From contig JAEZQR010000263.1 of the NCBI GenBank assembly GCA_023413015.1, positions 1 to 8,048 of the forward strand: 8,048 bases of DNA. The letters are read 5' to 3'. The position numbers were made by a program, and so were the translations under genes. The DNA comes from Pseudomonadota bacterium. Its GTDB lineage: Bacteria > Pseudomonadota > Alphaproteobacteria > Sphingomonadales > Sphingomonadaceae. Positions 1-6,596 of the stretch are shown here, piece after piece. The notes beneath the pieces were generated by a model, which saw only the letters and a program-made list of their open reading frames with translations, did no database searches and had not been told where the DNA came from. Numbering within the stretch: position 1 is the first letter of the stretch; each line of letters starts with the position of its first letter.

Positions 1-400
1 CCGCCATCACCGGGCTGAGCCCAAAGGCCAGCGCCTTCTCCGCGCCCGAGACGCAGAAGAAGGCGAGGCCTGCCGCATCGAGCAGCCGGACCGGGTTGCG
101 GAGCTTCTCGATCAGCGGAGACCAGAAGAAGGCGATGAGGCCCGCCAGCAGCGACACGGCCAGGTAGCGCCAGTCCTGCAGCGCCGCCGGTGGAACGGCG
201 CCGATCAGCAGGTCGCGGGTGAGGCCGCCGAAGGTGGATGCCACGAAAGCCAGCACCAGCACGCCATATGCATCCAGACGCCGCCGGACGCCCGCCATCG
301 CGCCGCTGAGCGCGAAGGCGAAGGTTCCGCACAGGTCGAGGGTGAGAACGAGCGTCCGCACCGGCTCGCTCGCCGGATCGATCTCGATCAATGCGACCAT
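1..400 (-). CDS. UPF0126/TRIC-type membrane channel protein, N-terminal part (cut by window edge)
   Basis: Partial gene: the first 133 codons are visible and the C-terminus lies outside the window. The family (UPF0126, YicG-like, also called trimeric intracellular cation channel or glycine-transporter-like) forms small inner-membrane proteins built from two repeats of three helices. Seen here: a first hydrophobic helix at about residues 16-36 containing GTFAFALSGA, then a basic RRRLD loop, a helix at about 45-57, and the family signature GGLTRDLLIG at 58-67. Further hydrophobic helices follow at about 77-93 and 108-122, the last starting the second repeat. The ATG at 400 is chosen because it lies 13 nt after the stop of the amidohydrolase gene and gives a normal family N-terminus; only a weak GACGAG ribosome-binding-like stretch precedes it. 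The spacing suggests cotranscription with that gene. The transported ion or substrate cannot be told from sequence. Confidence 0.88.
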   Translation of the reverse strand, partial: MVALIEIDPASEPVRTLVLTLDLCGTFAFALSGAMAGVRRRLDAYGVLVLAFVASTFGGLTRDLLIGAVPPAALQDWRYLAVSLLAGLIAFFWSPLIEKLRNPVRLLDAAGLAFFCVSGAEKALAFGLSPVMA

Positions 401-413
401 GGCTCGTCGCGCG

Positions 414-1688
414 TCATCTGTCGGCGGCGATCCAGGCCATCGCGGCGGTGACCATCGTCTCCACACCGGTCCCGAGCGTCGGGTGCAGGACCGGGGCGAA
501 CTTGGGATTGTGGTTGGTCGGGATCTCGTTGACCCGGCCGGCGGCCTTCGCCTTGGCATAGAGGTCGGGATCGGTGCCGCCGACGAACCAGAAGACGGAG
601 GGCACGCCCCATTCGGCCCCGAACGAGCCGAAGTCCTCGCTGGCCGATGTGGGGCCGGTCAGGCGCACCCGTTCCTCGGGAAAATGGGCGCGGAACGCCG
701 CTACGACCCGCTTGGCCGCCTCGCTGTCGTTCACGACGAGCGGATAGCGGTCGAGCGGAACGATCTCGGGCGGTTTCGGCGCGCCGGAGGCCGCCGCCTC
801 GGCGTTGACGATGCGGGTGATCGCGTCCAGCACGCGCTGACGTATGCCTTCGTCGAAGGTGCGGACGTTCAGCTTGATGACGGCTTCGTCGGGGATGACA
901 TTCTCCTTCGTCCCCGCCTGGAGCGACCCGATCGTGACGACGGCGGCATCGGTCGCGGCGATCTCGCGCGAGACGATGGTCTGCAGCCGCATCACCGTCG
1001 AAGCCGCCATGATCACCGGATCGATGCTGGCCTGGGGCATCGATCCGTGGGCGCCGCGTCCGTAGAGCGTGATCTGAAGGCTGTCGGCCGCCGACGTGAT
1101 CGTCCCGCTGCGCCCGGCGACGGCGCCCGCGGGACCGACCATGACGTGCTGGCCGAGCACGACCTCGGGCTTGGGGAAGCGGTCGAACAGCCCGTCGTCG
1201 ATCATCGCCCGCGCGCCCTGCGCGGTCTCCTCGCCGGGCTGGAACACCGCCATGACCGTGCCCCGCCAGGCATCGCGCGCCTCTGCGAGCAGGCGGGTCG
1301 CGCCGACGAGCCATGTCACGTGCATGTCGTGGCCGCAGGCATGCATCACCGGCGTGGTCTTCCCGTCCGCGTCGGTAGCGCTCACCGTGCTGGCGTAGGG
1401 CAACCCGGTCGCTTCGCGGACCGGCAGCGCGTCCATGTCGGCGCGCAGCATGATGGTCGGGCCGTCGCCGTTGCGGAGCAGCCCGACGACGCCGGTCTTG
1501 CCGACCCCGGTCGTCACCTCATAGCCGGCGGAACGCAGCCGCTCGGCCGCGATCGAGGCCGTGCGCGCCTCCTGCATCGACAGTTCGGGATGGGCGTGCA
1601 CGTCCTTGTAGAGCGCCTCGAGCTCGGGCAGCAGGGCCTTGAGCGGGGCGAAAAGCGGCGAATTCTTAGAATCGGAGGCTGTCGGCAC
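414..1688 (-). CDS. M20-family amidohydrolase / metallopeptidase (IAA-amino acid hydrolase-like)
   Basis: Predicted 424-aa dinuclear-metal amidohydrolase of the M20D/AmhX/IAA-amino acid hydrolase type, which cleaves N-acyl amino acids or similar amides. Motifs in order: HAHPELS (31-37), LRADMDALP (81-89), MHACGHDMH (115-123), PGEE (151-154), GQHV (179-182), GRGAHGSMPQ (210-219, start of the lid/dimerisation domain), SEDF (350-353) and NHNPKFAP (392-399). By family knowledge the metal ligands are Cys118, His120, Glu154, His181 and His393, with Glu153 as the catalytic base; all are present. A GTG start is chosen because GGGAGGA sits 6 nt upstream. The frame stays open to an ATG at 1829, but that extension is Arg/Pro-rich and lacks family similarity. 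No signal peptide is seen with this start, so a cytoplasmic location is likely. The exact substrate is unknown. It is divergent from the exported aminopeptidase gene and precedes the TRIC-type gene. Confidence 0.93.
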   Translation of the reverse strand: MPTASDSKNSPLFAPLKALLPELEALYKDVHAHPELSMQEARTASIAAERLRSAGYEVTTGVGKTGVVGLLRNGDGPTIMLRADMDALPVREATGLPYASTVSATDADGKTTPVMHACGHDMHVTWLVGATRLLAEARDAWRGTVMAVFQPGEETAQGARAMIDDGLFDRFPKPEVVLGQHVMVGPAGAVAGRSGTITSAADSLQITLYGRGAHGSMPQASIDPVIMAASTVMRLQTIVSREIAATDAAVVTIGSLQAGTKENVIPDEAVIKLNVRTFDEGIRQRVLDAITRIVNAEAAASGAPKPPEIVPLDRYPLVVNDSEAAKRVVAAFRAHFPEERVRLTGPTSASEDFGSFGAEWGVPSVFWFVGGTDPDLYAKAKAAGRVNEIPTNHNPKFAPVLHPTLGTGVETMVTAAMAWIAADR

Positions 1689-1699
1689 GGCGCTTCCTC
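1686..1699 (-). promoter_or_regulatory. Ribosome-binding site deciding the GTG start of the M20 gene
   Basis: Read on the minus strand, GGAGGA is followed by six bases (AGCGCC) and then GTG. This is a near-ideal Shine-Dalgarno arrangement. It places the start at 1688 rather than at the upstream in-frame ATG at 1829. Confidence 0.8.
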
Positions 1700-1903
1700 C
1701 CCTCGGCCGCCGCCCGAGGTCGGGACCACGGCAGCCACGAGACCATGGCTCAACGGCGCATCTCTGCGAACGATCCATCAGCTGCGGTGGCGGGCGTGCA
1801 TGCACCAGCCGTCCAGCGGATAGGCCCAAAGCGCTTGCTCGCGGCGCCTCCCGCGCTAGTCTTGGTCAGCATAATCATAACCATGTCCCGGGGGATAAAT
1901 TCC
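1689..1903. promoter_or_regulatory. Divergent intergenic region between the M20 and M17 genes
   Basis: This 215-bp region must hold the promoters for the leftward M20 gene and the rightward aminopeptidase gene. The left part is GC-rich and shows no clear promoter. A perfect 10-bp palindrome GTGCATGCAC lies at 1796-1805. The right end turns AT-rich, with a -10-like CATAAT at 1870-1875 (5 of 6 matches to TATAAT), but I find no good -35 at the usual distance. Open frames crossing the region on both strands look like run-through of high-GC reading frames, not genes. Confidence 0.5.
1890..1903 (+). promoter_or_regulatory. Ribosome-binding site deciding the start of the M17 gene
   Basis: GGGGGA at 1890-1895 lies 8 nt before the ATG at 1904. 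The competing in-frame ATG at 1883 has only AT-rich sequence upstream and no Shine-Dalgarno match, so 1904 is preferred. That choice also gives the most regular signal peptide. Confidence 0.65.
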
Positions 1904-3439
1904 ATGCGCGGCCTTCTCGCTGCTTCTGCCATTCTCGCGCTGTCGCTGACCACGCCGTCATCCGCCGGCGCGCAGGCCGTCTCGGTCGTCGCGCAGGCGC
2001 CGGCCTCGGGCACGCTGGTACTGCCGCTGGCCGGCGCCGCCGACCTCGACCGCACAGGCGCCGCGCTCGACGCCGGGACCCGTGCCGCCGTCGCCCGCGC
2101 GCTCGCCGCCGCGTCGTTCGACTACAAGCCGAAGAGCACGCTCACGCTCCACGCGACCGGCGGCTACGACCGCATCGTCGTGATCGGCCTGGGCGACAAG
2201 CCGCTGGCCGCCGTCGATCTCCAGAACCTCGGCGGCACCGCCGCGAAGGAGACGGCGAAGGCCAAGGGCAACGTCGTGCTGGTCGCCTCCGCACTGCCCG
2301 CCGCCGCGCCAGCCGAGATCGCGCTCGGCTACCGCCTCGGCGCCTATCGTTTCGACCGCTACAAGAGCGGTGATGCGTCCGCCCGGCCCGCGCTTGCGAT
2401 CGTGGCGCCCGGCGGCACTGCCGAGGCGGAGGCGCCGCTGGCGGAGGCGGTGGCCTTCACGCGCGACCTGATTGCCGAGCCGGCGAACGTCATCTATCCG
2501 GAAAGCTTCGTCGCCCGCACGCGCGAGGCGTTCAAGGGCGTCGCCGGTGCACGCATCGAGGTGCTCGACGTCCCGGCGATGGAGAAGCTCGGCATGGGGG
2601 CGATCCTCGGCGTGGGGCAGGGCAGCCGCCGCCCGCCGCGGATGCTGATCGTCGAGTACAAGGGCGCCGGCGCTCCTGACAAGCCGATCATCTTGGCCGG
2701 CAAGGGCATCACCTTCGATTCGGGCGGCATCTCGCTCAAGGGCGGCAATGGCATGTGGCGCATGAAGGACGATATGGCGGGCGCTGCCGCCGTCGTCGGC
2801 ACCGCGCTGTCGCTCGCCAGGCGTGGCGCGCCGGTCAATGTCGTCGCCATCGCTGCGCTCGCCGAGAACATGCCGGGCGGCGGTGCTCAGCGCCCCGGCG
2901 ACGTCGTGCGCGCCATGAATGGCAAGACCATCGAGGTGATCAACACCGACGCCGAAGGCCGTCTCGTGCTCGCCGATGCCGTCGCCTATGCCGAGAAGCG
3001 TTACGATCCGGCGGCGATCGTCGATGTCGCGACGCTCACCGGCGCGGTGGTCGGCGCGCTGGGCAGCGACTATGCCGGGCTGTTCAGCCGCCACGACGCG
3101 CTCGCCGACCAGCTGCTGAGCGCGGGACGGACGACGGGCGAGGAGCTGTGGCGCCTGCCGCTCCATCCCAACCACGCCGAAACCATGAAGTCCGACATCG
3201 CCGACATCAAGAACTCGGCCGAAAGCGGCGGTCCGGGCGCGAGCCTCGGCGCGCACTTCATCGGCTTCTTCGCCGAACCCGGCACGCCTTGGGCGCACCT
3301 CGACATCGCCGCGAAGGCGCTGTCGTCGGAGGCGACGCCCACCGTGCCCAAGGGCGCCGTCGGCTTTGGCGTCCGCCTCCTCGATCGCTTCGTCCGCGAC
3401 TGGCGGCCGATCCCCGCCGCGACCGTGGCGGCGCGCTGA
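1904..3439 (+). CDS. Exported leucyl aminopeptidase, family M17
   Basis: Predicted 511-aa two-metal exopeptidase that removes N-terminal residues, Leu preferred in the family, from peptides. Residues 1-25 form a signal peptide: Arg2, a hydrophobic core LLAASAILALSL and AGA/AQA cleavage motifs, so the mature enzyme should be periplasmic or secreted. The M17 N-terminal domain covers about 26-175 and the catalytic domain about 180-500. The active site is complete: Lys267 and Asp272 in GKGITFDSGG, Lys279 in SLKG, Asp290 in MKDDMAGAA, and Asp349, Glu351 and Arg353 in the family signature NTDAEGRL (347-354). These keep the spacing of the Escherichia coli PepA ligands with a constant offset of three residues, so the enzyme should be active. 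PepA itself is cytoplasmic; the leader is the distinguishing feature here. The next gene starts 2 nt downstream, so the two are almost surely cotranscribed. The name pepA is withheld because this is probably an exported paralogue. Confidence 0.95.
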   Translation: MRGLLAASAILALSLTTPSSAGAQAVSVVAQAPASGTLVLPLAGAADLDRTGAALDAGTRAAVARALAAASFDYKPKSTLTLHATGGYDRIVVIGLGDKPLAAVDLQNLGGTAAKETAKAKGNVVLVASALPAAAPAEIALGYRLGAYRFDRYKSGDASARPALAIVAPGGTAEAEAPLAEAVAFTRDLIAEPANVIYPESFVARTREAFKGVAGARIEVLDVPAMEKLGMGAILGVGQGSRRPPRMLIVEYKGAGAPDKPIILAGKGITFDSGGISLKGGNGMWRMKDDMAGAAAVVGTALSLARRGAPVNVVAIAALAENMPGGGAQRPGDVVRAMNGKTIEVINTDAEGRLVLADAVAYAEKRYDPAAIVDVATLTGAVVGALGSDYAGLFSRHDALADQLLSAGRTTGEELWRLPLHPNHAETMKSDIADIKNSAESGGPGASLGAHFIGFFAEPGTPWAHLDIAAKALSSEATPTVPKGAVGFGVRLLDRFVRDWRPIPAATVAAR

Positions 3440-3441
3440 CG

Positions 3442-5127
3442 ATGCGCCCGGCGGTCGTCGCGCTCGCCCTGCCGATCCTCTCGGGGGCGGCGAGCGCGCC
3501 GGAGCCGCCGGTCAGCTACCGCATCGCCCCGGTCATCGCCGATGGCGCGCTGACCGCGCTGGCGGTCGAACTGAGCTTTGAGGGCGATGCCGACGGCGAG
3601 ACCCGCCTGTCGCTGCCGAACGAATGGGCCGGCTCCGATAAGCTGTGGCAGGCGGTTTCCGACCTGACGGTCGACGGCGGCCGCCTCGTGGCGGATGGCG
3701 ACGCCGCCCGGCGCATCGCGCACGCGCCGGGCGCAAGGCTCACCGTCCGCTACCGCATCTCGGCCAACGCGCCGGCCGATCCGGATGCCGATTTCGAGAA
3801 GGCCCGGCCGGTGATCCGCCCCGGTTGGTTCTTCTTCCACGGCGAAGGCATGTTCGCGACGCCCGACGGCCGTGAGACCGCGCCCGCCCGTTTCAGGTGG
3901 CAGAATTGGCCGGCGAACTGGCGCGTGGCGTCGGACCTCGATCACCTCGCCGGTCGGCCCGGCACCGTGGCTGATGTAGTGGAGAGTGCCGCCATCGGCG
4001 CACCGGACATCCAGCTGGTCGAGCGACAGGTCGACGGCGCGCCCTTGCGCGTCGCGATGCGCGGCAGCTGGAGCTTCGATGCCGCAGCCTTCGCCGATCG
4101 CCTGGCGCCTGTCATGGCCGCGCAGAACGCCTATTGGGGCGATCCGGGGCGGCCCTACTTCGTACCCATAGCGCCGCTTGCCACCGATGGTGCCCGACGC
4201 TCGACTCACGGCACCGGACGGACCGACGGCTTCGCCATCGCCTCGACGACGAACTATGCGCTCGCCGACGCCACGCGCTTCCTCGCGCACGAATATATGC
4301 ACAACTGGATCGCCCGCGAGATCGGCGGACCGCTGCCGAAGGACGAAGCGGCGGGCTATTGGATCACCGAAGGCTTCACCGATTTCGTCGCTGCCCGAAC
4401 GCTGCTGCGCGCCGGCATCTGGTCGCTCGAAGATTATGCCGCCGAAAAGAATGCCGTGCTGTTCCGCCTCGCGACCTCTCCGGCCCGTGCGCTGCCCAAT
4501 GCCGCCATTCAGGCACGCTTCTGGAGCGATCAGGCCGCGGGGCAATTGCCCTACGACCGCGGCAACATCTTCGCACTCTGGGTGGACGAGCAACTGAGGG
4601 TGAAAGGCGGGATCGACAAGATATTGCGAGCCCAGCGCCGGCTCGCCAGCCGAGACGCAGCCGCCGGAAAGTCCGTACCGGCGCCGGAGCTGTTCCTGAC
4701 CGCCGCGCGCGCCGCAACTGGCGCCGACCTTTCATCGGCCGTGGCCCGGTACATCGATCGGGGGGAGCCGGTGGTGTTGCCGGCCTCGCTCGCCAGCGGC
4801 TGCCTCGTCGCCGAGACCGTCGATCGTCCGCCGTTCGATCGCGGCTTCGATGCCGATGCTACGGCGGCGGCAGGCATGACGATCAAAGGCGTCGATCCCG
4901 CCGGCCGGGCCTACGCCGCCGGCATGCGCGACGGCATGAAGCTCGTGCGCCGCGAGGCCGGCGAGATCGGCAATCCCGCCGTCGAGATCGCCTATCGCGT
5001 CGCCGACACCGGCGGCGAGCGCGTCCTGCGCTACCTGCCCGCCGGCCGCACGCTCGTCCGCCTCCAGCAGCTCAAGGTCCCCGCTCTGACCCCGGCCCGA
5101 CGCACCGCCTGCGCCGCGCGCCTGTAA
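3442..5127 (+). CDS. Exported M61-like gluzincin metallopeptidase with C-terminal PDZ-like domain
   Basis: Predicted 561-aa zinc peptidase. A signal peptide covers residues 1-19 (hydrophobic VVALALPIL, cleavage after GAASA). An N-terminal beta-rich domain runs to about 200. The catalytic domain carries HEYMH (His283, Glu284, His287), with the third ligand probably Glu310 in WITEGFTDF, 22 residues after His287. Tyr371 in LPYDRG lies where M1-clan enzymes have the catalytic tyrosine of the PYEKG motif. A PDZ-like segment at about 475-535 contains GMTIKGVDPAGRAYAAGMRDG, as is usual in family M61. The type member of M61 is a sphingomonad glycyl aminopeptidase, so aminopeptidase action is plausible. 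However, I see no clear GxMEN/GGLEH-like exopeptidase motif before HExxH; the corresponding stretch reads GTGRTDGFAIAS. The ATG is 2 nt after the M17 stop with no strong ribosome-binding site, suggesting translational coupling. An M1-like assignment is the alternative. Confidence 0.85.
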   Translation: MRPAVVALALPILSGAASAPEPPVSYRIAPVIADGALTALAVELSFEGDADGETRLSLPNEWAGSDKLWQAVSDLTVDGGRLVADGDAARRIAHAPGARLTVRYRISANAPADPDADFEKARPVIRPGWFFFHGEGMFATPDGRETAPARFRWQNWPANWRVASDLDHLAGRPGTVADVVESAAIGAPDIQLVERQVDGAPLRVAMRGSWSFDAAAFADRLAPVMAAQNAYWGDPGRPYFVPIAPLATDGARRSTHGTGRTDGFAIASTTNYALADATRFLAHEYMHNWIAREIGGPLPKDEAAGYWITEGFTDFVAARTLLRAGIWSLEDYAAEKNAVLFRLATSPARALPNAAIQARFWSDQAAGQLPYDRGNIFALWVDEQLRVKGGIDKILRAQRRLASRDAAAGKSVPAPELFLTAARAATGADLSSAVARYIDRGEPVVLPASLASGCLVAETVDRPPFDRGFDADATAAAGMTIKGVDPAGRAYAAGMRDGMKLVRREAGEIGNPAVEIAYRVADTGGERVLRYLPAGRTLVRLQQLKVPALTPARRTACAARL

Positions 5128-5150
5128 GGCGAACGGAGTGACACGCCCCC

Positions 5151-5195
5151 TTGGTTTGTGTATTAGTGCAACAATACAGATGAGGGCGACGGAAT
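5151..5195 (+). promoter_or_regulatory. Candidate operator/promoter with 20-bp imperfect palindrome upstream of the 258-aa gene
   Basis: The stretch TGTATTAGTGCAACAATACA at 5159-5178 is an inverted repeat: six-base arms TGTATT/AATACA are perfect and the centre TGCA is self-complementary, so 16 of 20 positions are symmetric. It stands out as AT-rich in very GC-rich surroundings and ends 17 nt before the start codon. A weak -35-like TTGGTT lies at 5151-5156, and the right arm overlaps where a -10 would fall, so a dimeric regulator bound here could block transcription. GAGGG at 5182-5186, 9 nt before the ATG, is the likely ribosome-binding site. The regulator is not identifiable from this window. 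Confidence 0.5.
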
Positions 5196-5972
5196 ATGAA
5201 GGTCGGAACAAACTTCGCAAACTTCGCTCTCCTGCTGCTCGCCGCCGCCCCGGCGCATGCCGATGCGCTACTCGATCAGGCGCTCGCCAACGGTGGCGCC
5301 TATGATCCAGCGCAATGGGCCTATGTCTCGACCACGCAGGTCTGGGCCGGCGGCTCGACCGTTGTCGGCGATGCGCTGGACCGCGTCCGCCAGGGCGAGC
5401 GCTCCCGCCCGCCGTTGCGCGAGGAGAAGGTCGTCCGCTTCGATCCCTCGCGCCCGGCCGGCGAGCGGCAGAGGGTCGTCTACGGCAAGACCGGCGACAA
5501 TGTCCGCGTCGAAGCCGACGAGAAAGACGATCTGCCCGCCTATTCGGAGATGCGGCAGCTGATCCAGGGCGAACCCAAGCTCGTCGCGCAGACTGCCACC
5601 ACCGCCACCTACCGCTTCAACGTCGATCCTCGTCAGGTCCGTAAGATCGGCGGGGCCGACCTGAACATCGACAGCGACACGCCGCTCCCGCCGCTTACCG
5701 GCACGGCGGTCGTGCAGAAGGGCGATCGCTTCGGGCCCTATGTGAAGACGCTGGTGGTCGCGCTGCCGACGAATGGTGGCAAGGGGCGCGGCAACGCCGC
5801 CGGCAAGGTGAAGCAGCTGTCCTTCGGCTTCAGCTTCGCGCCCGAGCCGACGCGCGGCGTCAAGCTGCTCCAGGCTTTCGGCATGGACTCGAGCCTGCAG
5901 GGACTCGGCCTCGTGACCGTCGACTTCTCTTTGCTGAACCGGGTCGCCGGCTACCGCTACGTTGGCAAATAG
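5196..5972 (+). CDS. Exported protein of unknown function, 258 aa
   Basis: I do not recognise the family. The protein starts with a signal peptide (residues 1-22: MKVGTNF, hydrophobic ALLLLAAAPA, AHA cleavage motif, no lipobox Cys), so it is probably periplasmic or outer-membrane associated. The mature part has no Cys, no membrane helix and no HExxH or other catalytic motif I can name. Residues 62-125 are highly charged. The later part (about 135-258) looks like alternating beta strands (TATYRFNVDP, GPYVKTLVVALP, KVKQLSFGFSFAP, GLVTVDFSLLNRV), broken by a Gly-rich loop GGKGRGNAAGK at 194-204. That pattern vaguely recalls LolA/LolB-like or other lipid-binding beta folds, but this is a guess from strand pattern only. 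The start is supported by GAGGG 9 nt upstream. A 68-bp gap with its own palindrome separates it from the peptidase pair, so it may be a separate transcription unit. It is convergent with yciB. Confidence 0.85.
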   Translation: MKVGTNFANFALLLLAAAPAHADALLDQALANGGAYDPAQWAYVSTTQVWAGGSTVVGDALDRVRQGERSRPPLREEKVVRFDPSRPAGERQRVVYGKTGDNVRVEADEKDDLPAYSEMRQLIQGEPKLVAQTATTATYRFNVDPRQVRKIGGADLNIDSDTPLPPLTGTAVVQKGDRFGPYVKTLVVALPTNGGKGRGNAAGKVKQLSFGFSFAPEPTRGVKLLQAFGMDSSLQGLGLVTVDFSLLNRVAGYRYVGK

Positions 5973-5974
5973 CC

Positions 5975-6580
5975 TTAGCCCTGGGGCGGAACCGGCGGCT
6001 CCTGCGGCTCGTCGCTGTACCGCATCAATACCGGCATCTGCGTGAACATGAAGGCGAACGAAATCGCCGTCACGCCCCACACCTTGAACGTCACCCAGGC
6101 GTCGAAGCTCAGGATCTGCCGCGCCACCTCGTTCGTCACGACCATGGCCGCGAAGAACCAGGCGAAATTGCGCGTGAGCTTGTGCCAGCCCTCGGGCTTC
6201 AGCGCCGGGAAGCCGGATTCGAGGACCGAGCGCAGCAGCGGCCTGCCGGTCCACAGCGCGAAGAATAGCGTCCCCGATAGCACGGCATAGACGATCGACG
6301 GCTTCACCTGGATGAAGCGCTCGTCGTGCAGGTAGATGGTCAGCCCGCCGAACACGGTCACGACGACGCCAGTCACCCACAGCATCGTCGAGATGCGCCC
6401 GGACTTCAGCTTCGACACCAGCATCGCAGCGAGCGTCGCCAGCATGAACGCACCCGTCGCAGCGACCGCCTGATCGATGTCTGACCCTGGCGCCAGGGCA
6501 TTCACGCCGAAGAATATCAGCAGCGGCCCATAGTCGATCGCCAGCTTGAGGCCGGTGGACAGCTCGCGCGTCTCCGCCAC
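5975..6580 (-). CDS. yciB: Inner-membrane protein YciB / intracellular septation protein A family
   Basis: A 201-aa polytopic inner-membrane protein of the YciB (IspZ, septation protein A) family, linked in enterobacteria and Shigella to cell-envelope integrity and septation; its biochemical activity is not established. Six hydrophobic segments are visible at about residues 17-30, 37-56, 64-83, 94-110, 138-156 and 163-181. Conserved family blocks are DYGPLLIFFG (16-25) and HDERFIQVKPSIVY (85-98), the region GWHKLTRNFAWFF (131-143), and a short Pro-rich cytoplasmic tail. The GTG start shares its first base with the last base of the ftsY TAG stop, and AGGAG lies 7 nt upstream inside the end of ftsY. 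It is therefore translationally coupled and the last gene of the mtaB-ftsY-yciB unit. Its TAA stop is 2 nt from the stop of the convergent 258-aa gene. Confidence 0.93.
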   Translation of the reverse strand: MAETRELSTGLKLAIDYGPLLIFFGVNALAPGSDIDQAVAATGAFMLATLAAMLVSKLKSGRISTMLWVTGVVVTVFGGLTIYLHDERFIQVKPSIVYAVLSGTLFFALWTGRPLLRSVLESGFPALKPEGWHKLTRNFAWFFAAMVVTNEVARQILSFDAWVTFKVWGVTAISFAFMFTQMPVLMRYSDEPQEPPVPPQG

Positions 6581-6596
6581 TATTTCACTCCTGCCA
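6573..6596 (-). promoter_or_regulatory. Coupled stop-start junction ftsY/yciB with ribosome-binding site
   Basis: On the minus strand GCAGGAG is followed by TGAAATA and then GTG. The TAG stop of ftsY and the GTG start of yciB share one G. The Shine-Dalgarno lies inside the ftsY coding end, so terminating ribosomes can reinitiate at once. Confidence 0.75.

Noticed and set aside
219..1823. Plus-strand open frame of 534 codons opposite the M20 gene
   Set aside because: It is Arg/Gly/His-rich with no recognisable domain and lies antisense to a gene with a complete set of M20 motifs. It is the usual mirror frame produced by strong third-position GC bias.
1689..1829. N-terminal extension of the M20 protein to an ATG at 1829
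   Set aside because: The 47 extra residues are Arg/Pro-rich, do not form a signal peptide, and are bypassed by a GTG start with an excellent Shine-Dalgarno sequence at 1688.
1745..1903. Upstream extension of the M17 aminopeptidase
   Set aside because: Starting at 1904 gives a ribosome-binding site and a regular signal peptide. The extension would bury the leader inside the protein.
2755..3441. N-terminal extension of the M61-like protein into the M17 gene
   Set aside because: The extension overlaps the M17 catalytic region out of frame and is Arg-rich junk. A signal peptide begins exactly at the ATG at 3442.
1958..4593. Long minus-strand open frames (446 and 507 codons) opposite the peptidase genes
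   Set aside because: Their composition is skewed to Arg, Gly and Asp without motifs, and they overlap well-supported genes over their full length.
5128..5150. Possible terminator after the M61-like gene
   Set aside because: Only a four-base GGCG/CGCC pairing with a long loop and no T-run is present, which is too weak to call.
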